From the NCBI GenBank assembly GCA_964017185.1, contig OZ024879.1, forward strand, positions 39,024,383 to 39,088,382: a DNA stretch of 64,000 nucleotides, given 5' to 3'. Within the stretch, counting starts at the first letter, position 1. Every line of letters starts with the position of its first letter. Positions 9,494 to 19,209 of this stretch are shown here, piece after piece. The notes below the pieces were generated by a model. That model saw only the letters and a program-made list of their open reading frames with translations, was not told where the DNA came from and made no database searches. Position numbers and translations under genes: made by a program. Origin of the DNA: Rugalucina vietnamica (taxonomy: Eukaryota > Mollusca > Bivalvia > Lucinida > Lucinidae).

Positions 9494-9676
9494 CATCCCA
9501 GTCGATAATTTTTCAGTTATGTCGGGATGGAGCCAACACTTCCTGGGTTTAACCAGTACTGTAGGGAGTCAATGTGTCTTGCTCAAGGACACAACATGGT
9601 GACGCCTGTGGGGATCCAAACCAGGACCTCTCGATTCGGAGTCTGATGCTGTACTACTATGCCAGCGCGCTCCCTC
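9491..9676 (-). mobile_element. tRNA-derived SINE, copy 2, split by the TTAA element
   Basis: Reverse orientation copy of the SINE at 2986: tail, gtgtcttgctcaaggacac centre, then head aggacctctcgattcggag. Its tail continues at 8521-8545 left of the TTAA element. Confidence 0.8.
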
Positions 9677-9756
9677 AATACAGATATAGAGAGAGAAATT
9701 ATTACTTTGCATATTCAGAACTAATGTTTCAGTGTTTCTTATCCCTGTTATTCTAG

Positions 9757-10059
9757 GTGGTGAAGCCTACCTCCCCATGACACCCACAGGCCAGAGTCCC
9801 ATCTCTAGCCACGGACTCAAACCCGCCAAAGTCGTTAGCTACCTGTCGGACGACTCCATGTCTGGAGAGTTTCCAAAGAGAGCCTACTCTGTCGGTAGTC
9901 GGCCAACCACGAAGCCGTTAAGACATCATCATATACAAGACTTGCAGAAGAAACAGGTGTTGGATAATAGCCGGAGTTCGAGCGCGCCACATTTGATAGT
10001 TCAGAAGTCGCGTGGTGCATACCTCGACAAATATCCCAACCCTTATGATGCCTATTTAG
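9757..10059 (+). CDS. IRS: Insulin receptor substrate, exon F (YLPM; RAYSVGSRP block)
   Basis: Acceptor ttattctag/, donor ttag/gtatgt; phases fit exons E and G. It opens GEAYLPMTPTGQSPISSHG, giving a YLPMTP docking motif, and continues with SYLSDDSMSGEFPKRAYSVG, SRPTTKPLRHHHIQDLQKK and SSSAPHLIVQKSRGAYLDK. The RAYSVGSRP and SSSAPHL blocks resemble conserved Ser-phosphorylation blocks of IRS tails and strengthen the assignment beyond the YXXM motifs. A MITE that has lost its palindrome begins 22 bp after the donor. A short degenerate copy of this exon start seems to lie at about 8206-8252 in the preceding intron. Confidence 0.92.
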
Positions 10060-10081
10060 GTATGTTGAAGCCTTTTAAAAT

Positions 10082-10261
10082 GAGCTGCGATGCAAGAAAA
10101 CTGGTCTTCGGGGTTTCCAACCTGGTCTGACACAAACGGATCTGTGCAGCTTCAGAAGATGGCTAGATGCTTGAAATTTCGGATTTAGGAAGAAAGGAAT
10201 TGTACTATCCGTGTGCCTTTGTTTTCGCATAGGCAAAAATCTGTTTTTCTCATATAGGCAC
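10082..10261 (-). mobile_element. GAGCC MITE, copy 10, palindrome deleted
   Basis: GAGCTGCGATGCAAG...ATAGGCAC flanked by AAAT on both sides; the inverted arms are missing, leaving a 180-bp element. It starts 22 bp after the exon F donor. Confidence 0.78.
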
Positions 10262-10597
10262 AAATAGTTTCTGATCTTGTCGTGTAGTGTATCACTCGAT
10301 CATTATTCTAGTACAGATAAAAGTGTGTTTAATGGGTCAAGACATGATTAAGCTTCATTACTGCCAATTTGACTAAAAAAAAAGGTTAACTTTATGTGTA
10401 CCTCAACATAAATGATGCTTTAACGTATTAATACAACCAGGCATTGTAATACCACATGCCCATGGGCATACCACTCTATCAAGCAATGATTTGGCATTTT
10501 ACAAAGAATAAATGTAGGTCTAATGTATCCCAAAATGCATTAGAGCTAGATTTTGAAAAAAAAAAAAAAGAATGAAAAATAAACAGTTTAAATTTTA

Positions 10598-10930
10598 GAG
10601 GTTTGCGCCATGCAGGTCACAGTGTACCAATAAAGCATATTCATATAAGGCATGAATGCTAAAGTCAAAAACAGTAATGATTATCTGAAATTTTACAGCT
10701 TTGAGTGATAAAGGTCACAGCTTATCAGTTAGGCATATTCGTGTAAAACATGAAAGCTAGGGTTAAAAACATCCATTTTCATCTGAAATTTTAGAATTTT
10801 AAGCCATAAAGGTAACAGTATATCACATAGGGGTATTCATGTAAAGCATGAAAGCTAAGGTGAAAAACAACTGCCATTTTTGTAGGCATAAAAGTCACAG
10901 TTTATCACACAGAGATATTCATTTAAAACT
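10598..10930 (+). repeat. Tandem repeat, four units of 81-99 bp, ending at the last IRS exon
   Basis: Units are marked by ggtcacag/ggtaacag at about 10613, 10712, 10808 and 10889. Each is followed by a tattcat-type phrase and catgaaagctaaggt-type sequence. The last unit ends in the pyrimidine tract of the final IRS exon. Confidence 0.7.
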
Positions 10931-10947
10931 TCCTTTCCCTGTTGCAG

Positions 10948-13900
10948 GTGCCAGCCCTCTCAGTCAATCCTACAAGTCTGATGATTCTGATAGTTTCATG
11001 GAGATGGATTTCTACAGACCCCGAACAGCCAGCGACAGTTACGGCTGCCGACCACGGGCCTCGAGCTTCGGGAAACAATACACCACACAAGGCCATCGGC
11101 CAAGGTCGTCAAGCTATGGACAGGCTTCTCGTGGAAAATTGAGTAAATTAGATTCAATGGATTCACTGAGGACAGAGTCACAGGAATTACATACTAAACC
11201 CAACTCGGAAGAGTCGCTGGGAAAATTCTCTAGTTCTTCAAGAAATTCTTCAAGTGATTCATTGAAAAAGTTGCCGGAAGACGTGTCTAAAGTTTCAAAT
11301 TATTTAAACACAGATTATATGGATATGGGTTATGAAAAGCGTAATACCCCATCTCCTAATGTTCATAATATAATGACAAATTCAAAGTCAGAAAAAGAGG
11401 CGCAGGGATACGTTGATATGACTCTAGGTTCGAGTGCTCCCAAATCATCGCGGGGGGTTTCACCGAGTTCATCAAGTCATAGTTTAGGTTCATCACCGGC
11501 ATCATCTACTGGGAGATCAATTGACAAATCCCATCATGATCGTTCACAAAAATCACATGACGCTGTTGTAGTGAAAGCTTCGGGACATGTAGTTCATAAA
11601 CCGGGATTTTCAACATCAGAGAATCACCTGAAAGTGGTAAACTCACATTTATTGACAATAGACAAGAGGAGTCCCAGTAGTTCGGGAAGGGAATCCGAGG
11701 ATGAGAGTTATGTCCCTTTCCAACCTGCGTCTGCTCAGCCGGTCATGTCAAAACCATATGTGACGGCACATGACATTGGAGCTAAAGGTCACATACCTAA
11801 AGATGCTGTGCAACGACCGACCTTGAAAATTCAACACGGATATAGTCGTTCATTAGATTCAGGTATTACCGGAAAAGTAGTTGACCCGAAAAGTCAACAT
11901 GGTGCCACCGGTAGAAAGAAACAGGAAGGGAGATATGAAAAACATAGTGGAAAGCATGATAGACATGAAGGAAAGAATAAACATAGGGTAGATGAACACA
12001 ATAATAGGCACGGGTCTAAACATAGTCCTAAACAAGAATATTCACGATCAAAATCTAAACTTGAAAGTGTTAAGGATGAATCTTCGTCAAAACTGGACGT
12101 TAATGCTTCGCTTCAGGAGAAGGTTGTCCGTGGACACAGTCCAACTCTAGAAAGAAAACTCGAAATTCCTGATACAGATATATTTTCAAATAAAATTTAT
12201 CAGGAGGATGTGAAATCTCCACAGGTTGCAAAACTGTCGGCTACTAAAACACCGGATACTAGTTCCTATATGGAGTACTCTCCTGGGTTTGAAATGACTA
12301 AGTCGACTTCATTTGAATTCAAGAAGAAGCCATCAGAATACATGGAAATTGATATTCCAGCAATGGCAGAATCGTCTGATTATGTAGAAGCAGACTTCAC
12401 CGGGACACCAAAATCAGTAATCTCTCCAATAAGGACAGATACATCTGATTATGTTGAAGCGGATTTCACACCGACTCCCAAAACACCCCAAACCCCTAAA
12501 GATAAAACTTTCTCGACTACTTCTAGTGACAAACAATATTCAAGTTCACCTAAGAGTGTGAAAACTCCAAAAACTCCTAAAACTCCAAAAGAGAAAGATC
12601 CAACCATGTCCGATGCTTTTCAGTACATGGATTTTGATCCTGCAGATCCTCAGGATATAAGGCAAAACGAGAGTGACTCGTTAAAAACTCCTACTCGTGT
12701 TCAAGCTTTTATATCAAATATTTCCGAAGTTAAGGAAAAAGGACTAGAAAAAGCTTCAAAAGACACTGATTGTGAGAAAAACAAGGGTGATAGGTTAGAT
12801 AAAAATGATTTAAGTATGAAGAGTGATAGTAAAAGAAAATGTGATACTGCGAAGGGTAAAGAAAATATAGAAAAGAAAACTAATGCTTCAAGCTTAGAAA
12901 AATCTAGTAAAATTGAAAGTGCCAAAGATGTAGTTAAAGATGTTCAAGTAGATAAAACTGTTGAGGATAAGTGTTCAGGAAATGCGGAGGGTAAAGGGAT
13001 AGAGAAAGTTCATTGTGATTCAAAAACTGAAGAAAACCTCCTGAAAACCAAAGATAATAATGCTAGTAATGGTGACAGCAAAGGTGAAGGTCACAGTGGC
13101 GACCTTTGTAAAGGTCATTGTAAAGAAGGGGAGGGAAATTGTAGTGTTGGAGCTTCAAAGAAAGTTGACGCTAAACCGAACAGTACGGATGACTCTCATA
13201 ATATTGTGATACGCGGGAGAAAGTCGCTAGCTTCTTTTGCTGAACCAGTTGAAGATGAAGGATACGTAGACATCTTAGACTTTTCAAATAAATCGAAATC
13301 AAAAGACACTTGCGGGAGACAGCATCACAGGTCTGGAAGCTCATCAAGCTCAAATAGTGAGAAACATCGGCTTTCCATTGATGAAATACCTTGCCCTGAG
13401 AAAGTTGCAAGTTTCTTCGTAGAGGAACCTTGTCCGGTGCCGGAAACGCCAAAAAGTTACATTAGTGATGATTCTATCTCGGAAATTCCAACTCCGGAAC
13501 AGCAGTTTAGTTATATTCAAGACGAGTCTGATGATAGTTTTAGTACTTCTATGACAAGTCTTAGTTCTTGTGAAGGGAAAGAGAATGTTCTACGTAGTTC
13601 GGGAAAGACACCGATCAGAAGTCGGCCGTCTAGCGGCAGTCAGATACCATCTGCTGGTCAGATGCATGAAGGTGTGATGATCAGAACGAGGTCCGCCTCA
13701 GGGCAGCCTATGATACAGACCGGTGGCTTCTCAAGACAGACCAGTGTACCGGCTGTGCCTTCGTTCAGCCCAAGAACAAGTCAGGAGATTCAGACAGTTG
13801 GGCGCGGCAGGAAAGCCAGTGGTCCAGCTACATTTGCGAGTGCAGGCGGTAATAAGCAACTGAATAGTAGTTTAAATGCAGGACTGAAGAAAGCGGCCGA

Positions 13901-14342
13901 GTCACAAGGCAATGGACAAGAACAGCTGACGAAACAAAACAGCTTGCCGAGCATGGCTGTGCCAGTTACTGAATGTATGCCAAGGCAGACAATTCCTTTC
14001 CCCCAGGAAATGCAGTCAAGTCGACACAGCTTCACAAATTTGTCGGCGGAATATGAACAAATGTCGTTTCCTGCAGGCAACCTTTCTACTGGGAAACCGG
14101 AAAAGTCCAGTTCTCACCAACAGCTTGCGGATGTTCCACCAGCTGAGGAATACAAGTTGAACTACGCTCAGTTGGATCTGCACGGATCGTCGGAAGGTAT
14201 CGACGACAAAAGGGTGAAAAGTCGTCATCCGTCTTCGTTAGACGACCTGTCCCAGCCGTCACCGGTTTATGCTGAGATAGATCATGAGAAGACGGAGAAC
14301 ATGAAGAACGCTTCTAACAAAGATGTGAAATTTACACTATGA
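10948..14342 (+). CDS. IRS: Insulin receptor substrate, terminal coding exon (C-terminal 1,130 residues)
   Basis: A single large 3' coding exon, acceptor ccctgttgcag/, ending at TGA 14340-14342. It starts with two bases completing the Gly codon from exon F. The protein is Ser/Lys/Thr-rich and predicted disordered. Tyr motifs in order: DYMDMG (Tyr codon 11316), GYVDMT (11409), ESYVPF, SYMEYSP, EYMEID, two DYVEADF copies (12381 and 12450), QYMDFD (12624), GYVDIL (13263), LNYAQLDL (14163) and VYAEID (14268). YMDM and YVDM fit the PI3K consensus. LNYAQLDL sits where IRS proteins carry a SHP2-type site (family knowledge, position inferred). A Thr-Pro cluster (about 12475-12600) and a Lys/Glu-rich stretch (12700-13190) separate the motif blocks. 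The exon is fully open, arguing for an active gene. Upstream in-frame ATG codons near 10848 are intronic. Confidence 0.95.
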
Positions 14343-14372
14343 ATGATAGTTTATTATATGAGTTTATAATAT

Positions 14373-14600
14373 GAGCCTTCGCATGAGAAAACCAACAATT
14401 TGGGTATCCGACCAGGTCCAACACAAACCAGGCTGTGCAGTCACACAATAAAGCTAGAAGCTTGAAATATTGGATATAAGTAGAAGAGGAATTGTACTAT
14501 TCGTGTGGCGAAAACAAAGGCGCTGATCAGCTGTGCAGTTACTGCACAGCTGATCTGCGTCTTTGTTTTTCGCATATGCAAATTGTTGGTTTTTTCATTC
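14373..14600 (-). mobile_element. GAGCC MITE, copy 11, in the IRS 3' UTR
   Basis: GAGCCTTCGCATGAG to a diverged right end, bounded by ATAT on both sides (14369-14372, 14601-14604). It starts 30 bp after the TGA, so it is probably transcribed with the gene. Confidence 0.82.
14447..14452 (+). promoter_or_regulatory. Candidate polyadenylation signal AATAAA
   Basis: First AATAAA after the IRS stop, about 105 bp downstream and inside the MITE. No GT-rich element stands out after it, and use is unproven. Confidence 0.3.
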
Positions 14601-15080
14601 ATATATAAAGCCATTGGTTTAACTAAGGATTTGGTGATAATGAATTGGTCAAAATAAGTTAAGCCCCATGACAGTTTTTTTTTTTCATATGCATAAAGTT
14701 TTCGAAAGTTTTTTTTGTTTTAAAAATATTGTAAATGACTAAACTCAAGTTAGATCATACTATTTAGCTTTCCAAAGTTTTATTATTTTAAAAATACATT
14801 AAATGATTGAAAAAGTTCTAAAATCTCAAGTTAGATAATACTATTTTGGGTGTAAATATACAAAGTTTCAATCTAAATCCCAATGTGTCTTTTAATAACT
14901 GGCTCATTTTCTTACTGTGATTTTTGCCAATTTCTAATTTTCAGTGGTAATGGGGTTGAGAATTTATAGAAAGAAATAAGAGAAAATAGCTCCTGCTTCA
15001 GAATTTATGCATGCCTTTTGGCAGAAAATTCAATGCAAAAGTGTTAAGGTGCAGGTTATGACGATATCTATTTACATCAG

Positions 15081-15334
15081 GAAAACATGTCCGCGCAATG
15101 AATTCCCACTTTTATATAGCAAAAACTGGGGTATGTAGGGGTATACCTATTTTTCTTATTTTTGCTCCAAAACAGATTGTGGGTACTCGTTAGAACCGCC
15201 TCAGCGAGGCGGTTCTAACGTGTACCCACAATCTATGTTTTGAGCAAAAATAAGAAAAATATCAAAATTTTTCTACTGAAAATTTTCGATTTTTACAACT
15301 TTTAAAAATCTGTACATTACATGGGCTTGTTTTC
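15081..15334. mobile_element. Palindromic 267-bp MITE, copy 2
   Basis: GAAAACATGTCC...GGGCTTGTTTTC ends and the ttagaaccgcctcagcgagg palindrome. Confidence 0.78.
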
Positions 15335-15436
15335 GTAACGTAAGTGTATGGGAAAATTTCAGCTTGGGCTGAACTTATTTTGACCAGTTTAGATGATGAT
15401 TTTAGCTGGAGACTCATCCATTTTCTCCCAGCCCTG

Positions 15437-15699
15437 GCCTCGAGGTTATAAAACTTCTCATGCTCAACTCAGCTGAGCATGAAATATAAACTGCTCTTAA
15501 ATGCTGAAATAGCCCAGATAATTTGAAATTTTTCAGTTAAGATCACCAAAGCCTGTAATTTATCCTGCTATTAATGTTAATATATCCTGCAATTAAATGT
15601 TAAATTGTAAACAATTGTTGGCATTCTAACATTTATGAGCAGGATAAATTTCAGTCTCAACTAAGCCAAGCATGAAAAAACTTTAATAACCTTGGGGCC
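15437..15699. mobile_element. GAGGTTATAA MITE, copy 2
   Basis: Ends cgaggttataaaacttctca and aactttaataaccttggggc, with tcagctgagcatgaaa arms and the aacaattgttggcat palindrome. Confidence 0.75.
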
Positions 15700-15731
15700 A
15701 GATTAGTGGAAGGGTTGTAATCATAACATTT

Positions 15732-15965
15732 GAGCCACCTCATGGGAAAACCAACAATGTGGTTTTTGAACAGGTCCAACACATACTGTGCTGTACAGGC
15801 ACAGATGACAGCTAGGAGCTTGAAATTTCGGATTTGAGAAGAAGAGAGATTGTACTATCCTTGTAGGGAAAACAAAGGCGCTGATCAGCTTCGCGGTTAC
15901 CGCGAAGCTGATCTGTGTCTTTGTTTTCGCCTATGCAGATTGTTGGTTTTCCCATGAGGCGGCTC
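15732..15965 (-). mobile_element. GAGCC MITE, copy 12
   Basis: GAGCCACCTCATGGG...ATGAGGCGGCTC with ATTT on both sides; palindrome arms cttcgcgg, near-perfect. Confidence 0.88.
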
Positions 15966-16253
15966 ATTTGGTTTACGGTGAAATCGTTAAACTCTCCGTT
16001 ATCTTCAAATATTTTTAAGTATCTTTCTCATTGTTGATATACGAGAAAAAATATTGTAAAATAGTTAATGCTTTGTTAGTGCTGTACACGCTTTTATTGA
16101 AATTGTATGTGTATATAAGATTTTATTTGAAGTCCTTTTATCTTGCCTATTTGTAGCTATATATACTGGATTTTTCTATCGTTTTATTGAATCATTTAGA
16201 CTGGGTATTTTTGTTATTTAATTGAGACATAGTGTCTGAGAATATGAATAATT

Positions 16254-16446
16254 GAGCCTTTGCATGAGAAAACCAACAATTTGTGTTTCCGGCCAGATCT
16301 GACAAATATCCACCTGTACATTCATAGAAGCAGGCTTGAAGCTTGAAATTTTTGGATTTTAGAAGAAGAGGGACAGTACTATCCGTTTAGCTAAAACAAT
16401 GATGCTGATCAACTATGCAGATTGCTGGTTTTCTTCTACAGTGATT
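16254..16446 (-). mobile_element. GAGCC MITE, copy 13, shortened
   Basis: Left end GAGCCTTTGCATGAG and body present; the palindrome is reduced to one arm and the right end is diverged (gattc). Confidence 0.65.
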
Positions 16447-16519
16447 CAACTATCCTCAACATAGGTTTTTCAGTGATGCAGCTGATTAATTTCTGGCAAT
16501 ATGGGAGTATATTCATTAC

Positions 16520-16786
16520 GAAAACTTGTCCATGCAATAAACAGATATTTTTAGCTTTAAAAAAATGAAAATTTTCAGCTGAAAAATTTTGATATTTTTC
16601 TTATTTTTGCTCAAAACTTAGATTGTGGGTACACGTTAGAACCGCCTCGGCGAGGCGGTTCTAACGAGTACCCACAATCTATGTTTTGGAGCAAAAATAA
16701 GAAAAATAGGTATACCCCTGCATACCCCAGTTTTGCTATATAAAAGTGGGGTATAAGGGGGTATACATTTCACAGACATGTTTTTC
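16520..16786. mobile_element. Palindromic 267-bp MITE, copy 3
   Basis: GAAAACTTGTCCATG...CAGACATGTTTTTC with the gttagaaccgcctcggcgag palindrome. Confidence 0.8.
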
Positions 16787-16837
16787 TGATGTGACCTAGT
16801 TGTAAAGCATCAGACGCCAAATAAAGAGACCCTAGTG

Positions 16838-17200
16838 TAGAACCACACTGGCTGCGGCACTAGGTTGTGTCTTATGGGCAAGGCACATTAATTCTAAATG
16901 AGCCACCTCGTGGGAAAACCAACAATGTGGTTTCCGAACAGGTCTGACACAAACTGGGCTGTACGAGCACAGAAGATGGCTAGAAGCTTGAAATTTTGGA
17001 TTTAAGAAGAAGAGGGATTGTACTTTCCCAGTAGTGAAAACAAAGGCGCTGATCTGCGTCTTTGTTATCGCATATGCAGATTGTTGGTTTTCTCATGAGG
17101 TGGCTCAAATATTGCTGATTAATATATGTACCCAGGGAGAGATGACTCCATCTCAACATGACTGAAAAATTATTGACTGGGATGTTAAACCACAAAACAA
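16838..17200 (+). mobile_element. tRNA-derived SINE, copy 3, split by a GAGCC MITE
   Basis: ggttgtgtcttatgggcaag gcac before 16899, and atgactgaaaaattattgac with gatgttaaaccacaaaac after 17110, form one diverged SINE interrupted by the MITE. Confidence 0.6.
16900..17106 (-). mobile_element. GAGCC MITE, copy 14
   Basis: GAGCCACCTCGTGGG...ATGAGGTGGCTC with AAAT on both sides; inserted in a SINE; palindrome partly deleted. Confidence 0.85.
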
Positions 17201-17390
17201 AAAATAGTAATCAAGATTTATGGTAAAAGGGTTGTTAAAGTTTCTTTATTGATCCAATAGTGTTAAGTTGGAAAATGTTTGTGTGAAAATATTTTTCACT
17301 TATGTGATGTTTGTCAGAAAAGTTTGTGTACAGCTGTTATTAATGCCTCAAAACAACTCGCCCTGTTAACAAAAGGTGATGATAACATTT

Positions 17391-17621
17391 GAGCCTCCTC
17401 ATGAGAAAACCAACAATCTGCATATGCGAAAACAAAGACGCAGATCAGCTTCGCGGTAATTGCGAAGCTGATCAGCGCCTTTGTTTTCGCTACAAGGATA
17501 GTACACTTCCTCTTCATCTTAAATCCGAAATTTCAAGCTTCTAGCCTGCTTCTGTGACTGTACAGCCTGATTTGTGTCAGACCTGTTCGGAAACCTTGTT
17601 GGTTTTCCCACAAGGCGGCTC
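17391..17621 (+). mobile_element. GAGCC MITE, copy 15
   Basis: GAGCCTCCTCATGAG...CAAGGCGGCTC with ATTT on both sides; palindrome arms cttcgcgg with two mismatches. Confidence 0.87.
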
Positions 17622-17671
17622 ATTTATTTCATTAACATAAAGTCATCAGTATCAGAAATGTTTACATGAGT

Positions 17672-17835
17672 GCAGTGGACTTGTGGTTAGAGTGACTGAC
17701 TCCAGATCAAGAGGTTGAAGGTTTGAAACCCAGTCTTCCCCATAGTACCGGTGAGATACACAGAACTCAAAGGCTCCATCACGACATGATTGAAAAAATG
17801 TTGACAGGAATGTTTAACCACAAAACAACCAAACC
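17672..17835 (+). mobile_element. tRNA-derived SINE, copy 4 (diverged)
   Basis: Head gtggacttgtggttagagtg, then gaaggtttgaaaccc-like box B, then catgattgaaaaaatgttga and gtttaaccacaaaac tail. Confidence 0.6.
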
Positions 17836-17851
17836 ACATGTTTACTAATAT

Positions 17852-18073
17852 GAGAGGCGACGCGAGAAAACTGGTAGTCGGGTTTTTCAACCAGGTTTGA
17901 CACAAACCAGCCTGTACAGTAACAGAAGATGGCTAGAAGGTTAAGTAGAAAAGGGATTGTACTTTCAGAGTAGCGAAAACAAAGGCACTGATCAGCTTTG
18001 CAGTTACTGCAAAGTTGATGTGCGCCTTTGTTTTTCGCATAGGCAAAAATCTGGTTTTCTGGTGATGAGGCTT
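17852..18073 (-). mobile_element. GAGCC MITE, copy 16
   Basis: GAGAGGCGACGCGAG...GTGATGAGGCTT with ATAT on both sides. Palindrome arms ctttgcag / ctgcaaag differ from the family but remain complementary. Confidence 0.8.
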
Positions 18074-18474
18074 ATATGTAATACTGATTTTGTAGGACCC
18101 CATTGTGAGAAAAGCTGGAAAGGAAAAATGGCAACTTTTTATTGCAAACTTGGTCTTCATTTATAATTTTGCGTCCAGCAATGATCCATATTAAATTAGT
18201 CATGTTTTTCATGTACATGCCACAGACTATCCATGCAGTGAAAAAAACGTAAATCATGGACTTGGGTTTCACATTGTACTTGCACGTCCTTCAAAACATT
18301 CTATTTTATTAAATTCATTCATAAACTGTGCGCTCGTGATTTGTTCTTATTTACAAATGACCCCCAAACAATGAATTATTACTCAACAATTCATTGCTTA
18401 TGCTGATCTATTTCATTAGTGTAAGCCACATGGCACATGGTTATCAGATCGTAATGGTTGTTTCTAAAACAAAT

Positions 18475-18713
18475 GAGCCACCTCATGAGAAAACCAACAA
18501 TCTGCATATGCGAAAACAAAGGCGCAGATCAGCTTCGCAGTACCGTAACTGCGAAGCTGATCAGCGCCTTTGTTTTCGCTACTCGGATAGTACAATTCCT
18601 CTTCTACTTAAATCAGAAATTTCAAGCTTCTAGCTCTTTTCTGTGCTTGTACAGGCCGGTTTGTGTCAGACCTGTTCGGAAACCACATTGTTGGTTTTCC
18701 CACGAGGCGGCTC
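18475..18713 (+). mobile_element. GAGCC MITE, copy 17
   Basis: GAGCCACCTCATGAG...CACGAGGCGGCTC with AAAT on both sides; palindrome with a 4-bp insertion in the loop. Confidence 0.88.
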
Positions 18714-19085
18714 AAATACAAACACTTATCAGAATTTGGATTGAAAACCTTGTGTGTTACCTGTTGTTTATTTGAACATTTTATACTGATTTACATGCAC
18801 TTCAACCTCATAACGCACTTCACTATAATGCAGTTTTTATTATAGCATGGCGACGTCATGGCTCCCAAATTGTTGATTATTTTGCTATATGTCTATAGTA
18901 AGTAAATTCATTATAACACGGGTTCACTTGTAACACAGTCTGCCTGCACAGATAGCGTATGAGGTTGTGCTGTATACTTTTTTTGTATGCACTTGTTTAA
19001 CTTTTTATTTTCCTGAGAATGAGAATTTGATCATGATCTTAAAACACCAATAAAATAATTCATATACATGTAGAATAAAGGTTCT
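18714..19085. other. Unassigned spacer
   Basis: AT-rich; phrases such as cactataatgcag and cattataacacgggttcact suggest a degraded repeat, but no ends can be set. Confidence 0.4.
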
Positions 19086-19209
19086 GGTCCCGAGGTTATA
19101 AAACTTTTTCATGCTCAGCTTAGCTGAGCTTAAAATTTCAAAGCCTCTTAAACACTGAAACAGCCCAAATATATTGAAATTGAAGGTTTAGAACTCCAAA
19201 GCCTGTAAT

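Larger units (their letters stand above)
7328..9756 (+). other. IRS intron E-F
   Basis: Filled by two GAGCC MITEs, one GAGGTTATAA MITE, a 951-bp TTAA element inserted in a SINE, and a possible exon F ghost. 7580-7735 and 7980-8200 show nothing else. Confidence 0.6.
10060..10947 (+). other. IRS intron F-G
   Basis: Contains a shortened GAGCC MITE and a tandem repeat that runs up to the final exon; 10262-10597 shows nothing notable. Confidence 0.6.
14343..16253 (+). other. IRS 3' UTR and downstream DNA
   Basis: After the stop codon the sequence enters a MITE within 30 bp, followed by AT-rich DNA and three more MITEs (listed). No further reading frame looks coding. Where the transcript ends cannot be decided. 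Confidence 0.5.

Noticed and set aside
10848-10947. Translation start of a separate 1,164-residue protein at the ATG at 10848
   Set aside because: The segment before 10948 is intronic tandem repeat; a strong acceptor at 10946-10947 and phase agreement with exon F show the coding part begins at 10948.
11000-14300. Minus-strand and alternate-frame ORFs inside the terminal IRS exon
   Set aside because: They are shadows of the long coding frame, lack motifs and are far shorter.
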